NCBI GenBank assembly: GCA_016212105.1
Contig: JACRHJ010000034.1
Coordinates: 1 to 64,000, forward strand
Length of the DNA: 64,000 bases
Direction: 5' to 3'
Source of the DNA: Nitrospirota bacterium
Lineage (GTDB): Bacteria > Nitrospirota > JACRHJ01
This document shows positions 61,779 to 64,000 of the stretch, one piece after another (position 1 is the first letter of the stretch; the number at the start of each line of letters is the position of its first letter). Under the pieces are notes generated by a model, which was not told the DNA's origin, ran no database searches, and worked only from the letters and a program-made list of their open reading frames with translations. The translations under genes and the position numbers were made by a program.

Positions 61779-62423
61779 ATGTCGGACTTAATTAACCAGG
61801 AAGATGTAAAGTTAAGTATTTTGCGAGGAATCGCAGATGCCCATCAGGACTATTTGCACCTGTCTGGTGGCGAATGGCTCGAGTGGGCTCCTGAATATTT
61901 TATTACAACAAGTATCGCACGCTCGGTAAAGAGGTCTATTCCATTAGATATATTTCTTGAAAACAATACTCGTGAAGCAGCTCAAGACTCTGGCGCACAT
62001 GGAAAAGGCCGTCTATCTAAATTAATAAGGCCTGAAGGGCGCATAGATATACTTATATATGGTTTACCGGACTCTGAAGAAAATATATATCCCAAAGTGG
62101 TCATTGAAGTTAAGCACAGAGTTTATTCATTTGAAAAAATTAGACCTGATTTGGAAAGAATAAAGGGATTGCTTCGTCGCGATAAAACAGACAACACAAC
62201 AATGCAGTTTGGAGCGCTGGCTTTTTATATTTCAAGAAATGATGGAGAGAGAGGGAAAAGTGATAATAGGATTAGAACAATATTGGACAAAATCGAAACC
62301 GAGTCAATAAAGTTCTTCGGTGAATCATGTCATGTCGAGCTAAGCTATAATCTATATGTAGAGGTGAAAGATGCCTGGACGGCGGCGTGTATTATGATCA
62401 TACCGAAGGAAACTAGCGTATAA
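61779..62423 (+). CDS. PD-(D/E)XK nuclease-like protein
   Basis: 214 residues, clearly AT-rich. RIDILIYG (D90) and KVVIEVKHRV (E110, K112) make a D-X19-E-X-K active-site pattern of restriction-endonuclease-like folds. The ORF starts 29 bases after the ORF6N stop with GGGGG ahead of ATG 61779 and may be co-transcribed. I know no family name. A defence or DNA-processing role is suggested only by fold and neighbourhood. It ends 21 bases before purD. Confidence 0.65.
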   Translation: MSDLINQEDVKLSILRGIADAHQDYLHLSGGEWLEWAPEYFITTSIARSVKRSIPLDIFLENNTREAAQDSGAHGKGRLSKLIRPEGRIDILIYGLPDSEENIYPKVVIEVKHRVYSFEKIRPDLERIKGLLRRDKTDNTTMQFGALAFYISRNDGERGKSDNRIRTILDKIETESIKFFGESCHVELSYNLYVEVKDAWTAACIMIIPKETSV

Positions 62424-62443
62424 CACCTTCACGGAGGAAATAA

Positions 62444-63715
62444 ATGAAAGTCCTGGTAGTCGGCGGCGGAGGCCGCGAACACGCCCTGGTCTGGAAGCTC
62501 ACGCAGAGCAAGAAGGTCAGGAAGATATTCTGCGCGCCCGGCAACGCGGGCATCGGCAAGATGGCCGAGTGCGTCAACATCAAGGCGGACAAGGTCGAGG
62601 AACTCCTGAACTTCGCCCGGTTCGAGGGCATCGACCTGACAGTCGTCGGCCCGGAGGCCCCGCTCACGCTCGGCATCGTGGACCTCTTCGAGAAAGAGGG
62701 CAAGCGCGTATTCGGCGTCAGCAAGGCTGCGGCCCAGTTAGAGGGCTCCAAGGTCTTCGCCAAGGAGCTGATGCGCCGGTACAACATCCCGTCGGCCGAG
62801 TACAAGGTCTTCTTCTCGCCCATAGAGGCGGAGAAGTACGTCCGGATGAAGGGCGCGCCGATAATCATCAAGGCGGACGGGCTCGCCGCCGGCAAGGGCG
62901 TCTTCGTCTGCACCACGGTCGAGGAGGCGGTCGAGGCGCTCGACATAATCATGCGGAAGCGGGCGTTCGGCGCGGCCGGCGACCGTGTCGTGATAGAGGA
63001 ATGCCTCATCGGCGAGGAGGCCTCGTTCATGGCCTTCTCGGACGGCGAGACGGTCGTGCCTATGGCGTCCTCGCAGGACCACAAGCGCGTCTTCGACAAC
63101 GACAAGGGGCCGAACACCGGCGGCATGGGCGCGTACTCGCCCGCCCCGGTCGTGACACCGGAGATGGAGGAGCGCATCATGCGCGAGGTCATGCTCCCGA
63201 CGGTGCGCGGCATGAAGCAGGAGCGGATGCCGTACAAGGGCGTCCTGTATGCGGGCATCATGATGACGGAGTCCGGCCCCAAGGTGCTGGAGTTCAACGT
63301 CAGGTTCGGCGACCCGGAGGCCCAGCCGATACTGATGCGGCTCGACAGCGACATACTCGACATAATGCTCGCGGTCTCGGACGGGACGCTGAAGCCCGAG
63401 ATGGTGCGCTGGAAGAACGACGCGTCGGTCTGCATAGTCGCTGCGGCGAAGGGCTACCCCGGTTCATACGAGAAGGGCTTCCCAATCACCGGGCTGGAGG
63501 AGGCGGCCGCGATGGAGAACACGTTCGTCTTCCATGCAGGGACGGCCGACAGGAAGGACGCGGTCGTGACCAACGGCGGACGCGTCCTCGGCGTCACGGC
63601 CATAGGCCAGGACGTCGCCGAGGCCATCAGCCGCGCGTACGCCGCGATAACGAAGATACACTTCGACGGGATGCATTACAGGAAGGACATCGGGGCAAGG
63701 GCGTTGAAGAGGTAG
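62444..63715 (+). CDS. purD: Phosphoribosylamine-glycine ligase
   Basis: 423 residues of the ATP-grasp GAR synthetase, second step of purine synthesis. MKVLVVGGGGREHAL (N-terminal), the ATP-grasp region (IIIKADGLAAGKGVFVC), EASFMAFSDG, PNTGGMGAYSPAP and the metal-binding EFNVRFGDPE are all intact. CGGAGG precedes the ATG. It was probably next to purH before the island inserted. Confidence 0.97.
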   Translation: MKVLVVGGGGREHALVWKLTQSKKVRKIFCAPGNAGIGKMAECVNIKADKVEELLNFARFEGIDLTVVGPEAPLTLGIVDLFEKEGKRVFGVSKAAAQLEGSKVFAKELMRRYNIPSAEYKVFFSPIEAEKYVRMKGAPIIIKADGLAAGKGVFVCTTVEEAVEALDIIMRKRAFGAAGDRVVIEECLIGEEASFMAFSDGETVVPMASSQDHKRVFDNDKGPNTGGMGAYSPAPVVTPEMEERIMREVMLPTVRGMKQERMPYKGVLYAGIMMTESGPKVLEFNVRFGDPEAQPILMRLDSDILDIMLAVSDGTLKPEMVRWKNDASVCIVAAAKGYPGSYEKGFPITGLEEAAAMENTFVFHAGTADRKDAVVTNGGRVLGVTAIGQDVAEAISRAYAAITKIHFDGMHYRKDIGARALKR

Positions 63716-63724
63716 TGCATAGGG

Positions 63725-63925
63725 TGTCATTCTGAGCGAAGCGAAGAATCTGCTTGTATACGATTACTGTAGGGGCCGACCATCGTGTCGGCCCTTGTTT
63801 CTTTTCAATGTAGGGGCGGGTCCCCGTGCCCGCCCTCTTGCATTTATAATTCCTGGATTCCCGCCTTCGCGGGAATGACGGACAAACAAGGGCGGGCACG
63901 GGGACCCGCCCCTACATAAATTCAA
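63725..63925. repeat. Repeat cluster after purD
   Basis: A solo half-site GTCATTCTGAGCGAAGCGAA (63725), a GGGGCCGACCATCGTGTCGG hairpin (63772-63795), and a long inverted pair in which GGGGCGGGTCCCCGTGCCCG (63812-63831) faces CGGGCACGGGGACCCGCCCC (63894-63913) around a GATTCCCGCCTTCGCGGGAA core (63857-63876). Confidence 0.82.
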
Positions 63926-63931
63926 AATCCT

Positions 63932-64000
63932 TTACAGCCCCGCCTTCCTTATCTCCGCAATCCCCGCCGCCGGGTCGTGCTCCCCGACATCGCGGACCTT
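63932..64000 (-). CDS. Partial gene, C-terminal end only
   Basis: The minus strand reads KVRDVGEHDPAAGIAEIRKAGL and then TAA (63934-63932). The rest of the gene lies beyond the window edge. Codon choice resembles neighbouring genes, but 22 residues are too few to identify it. Confidence 0.5.
   Translation of the reverse strand, partial: KVRDVGEHDPAAGIAEIRKAGL

Overview
The window is 64 kb of a GC-rich, densely coded Gram-negative chromosome. It has lipoprotein signals, GlnE, an L-aspartate oxidase, TTG and GTG starts, two DUF4388 signalling proteins, an HD-GYP protein, an ArsS-type arsenosugar locus and a CbiMNQO cobalt importer. By inference this fits a deltaproteobacterial (Desulfobacterota or Myxococcota-like) or related lineage. 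No rRNA, tRNA or species marker is present, so the placement is tentative.

Layout. 0-12 kb: a Mn2+ riboswitch with a GDT1-type Mn exporter, a cyclic-nucleotide-binding protein convergent with glnE, two secreted ankyrin proteins, polA, a YkgJ-type cysteine-cluster protein and a DUF4388-DnaJ-TPR protein. 12-20 kb: tandem phosphofructokinases with opposite phosphoryl-donor signatures, a TPR protein, hicBA, a lone OppD ATPase, an AT-rich AAA/DUF4143 gene, an FKBP lipoprotein, an rRNA pseudouridine synthase and a KBL/BioF enzyme. 20.8-24 kb: cobalamin riboswitch, terminator and cbiMNQO. 24-31 kb: SYLF protein, lipoprotein-nadB-HEAT-HD-GYP operon and a TPR membrane protein. 32-36.6 kb: a minus-strand arsenosugar-type locus (sterol desaturase, ArsS, MerA-like flavoprotein, TIGR04283 glycosyltransferase). 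36.7-41.1 kb: an accessory island with an AT-rich candidate RiPP operon under a near-perfect promoter, an orphan hicB, a GNAT protein and a Phd/RelE pair whose toxin is broken. 41-51 kb: deoB (carrying an in-frame repeat insertion), dgt, DUF4388 protein, response regulator, GT39 glycosyltransferase, UbiA-type DPPR synthase and DUF362 protein. 51.4-55.2 kb: a PH-like/SHOCT protein, SPFH/zinc-ribbon protein and zinc-ribbon protein interrupted by a tiny GIY-YIG element. 55.6-63.7 kb: M16 peptidase lipoprotein, a DUF2283 pair, then purH and purD separated by an island (Fic and convergent antitoxin-like ORF, palindrome array plus ORF6N gene, PD-(D/E)XK-like gene).

The most distinctive signals are: (1) the three-gene RiPP-like operon at 37.0-39.2 kb, whose precursor ends in consecutive aromatic-X-Asp/Asn triplets; (2) a 349-bp GIY-YIG ORF bounded exactly by 35-bp inverted repeats whose outer part recurs elsewhere as ORF-less inverted pairs; (3) seven palindromes spaced about 54 bp apart upstream of an ORF6N gene that carries an eighth copy inside its own coding sequence; and (4) several families of dispersed palindromic repeats, two of which have become protein-coding (in deoB and cbiN).
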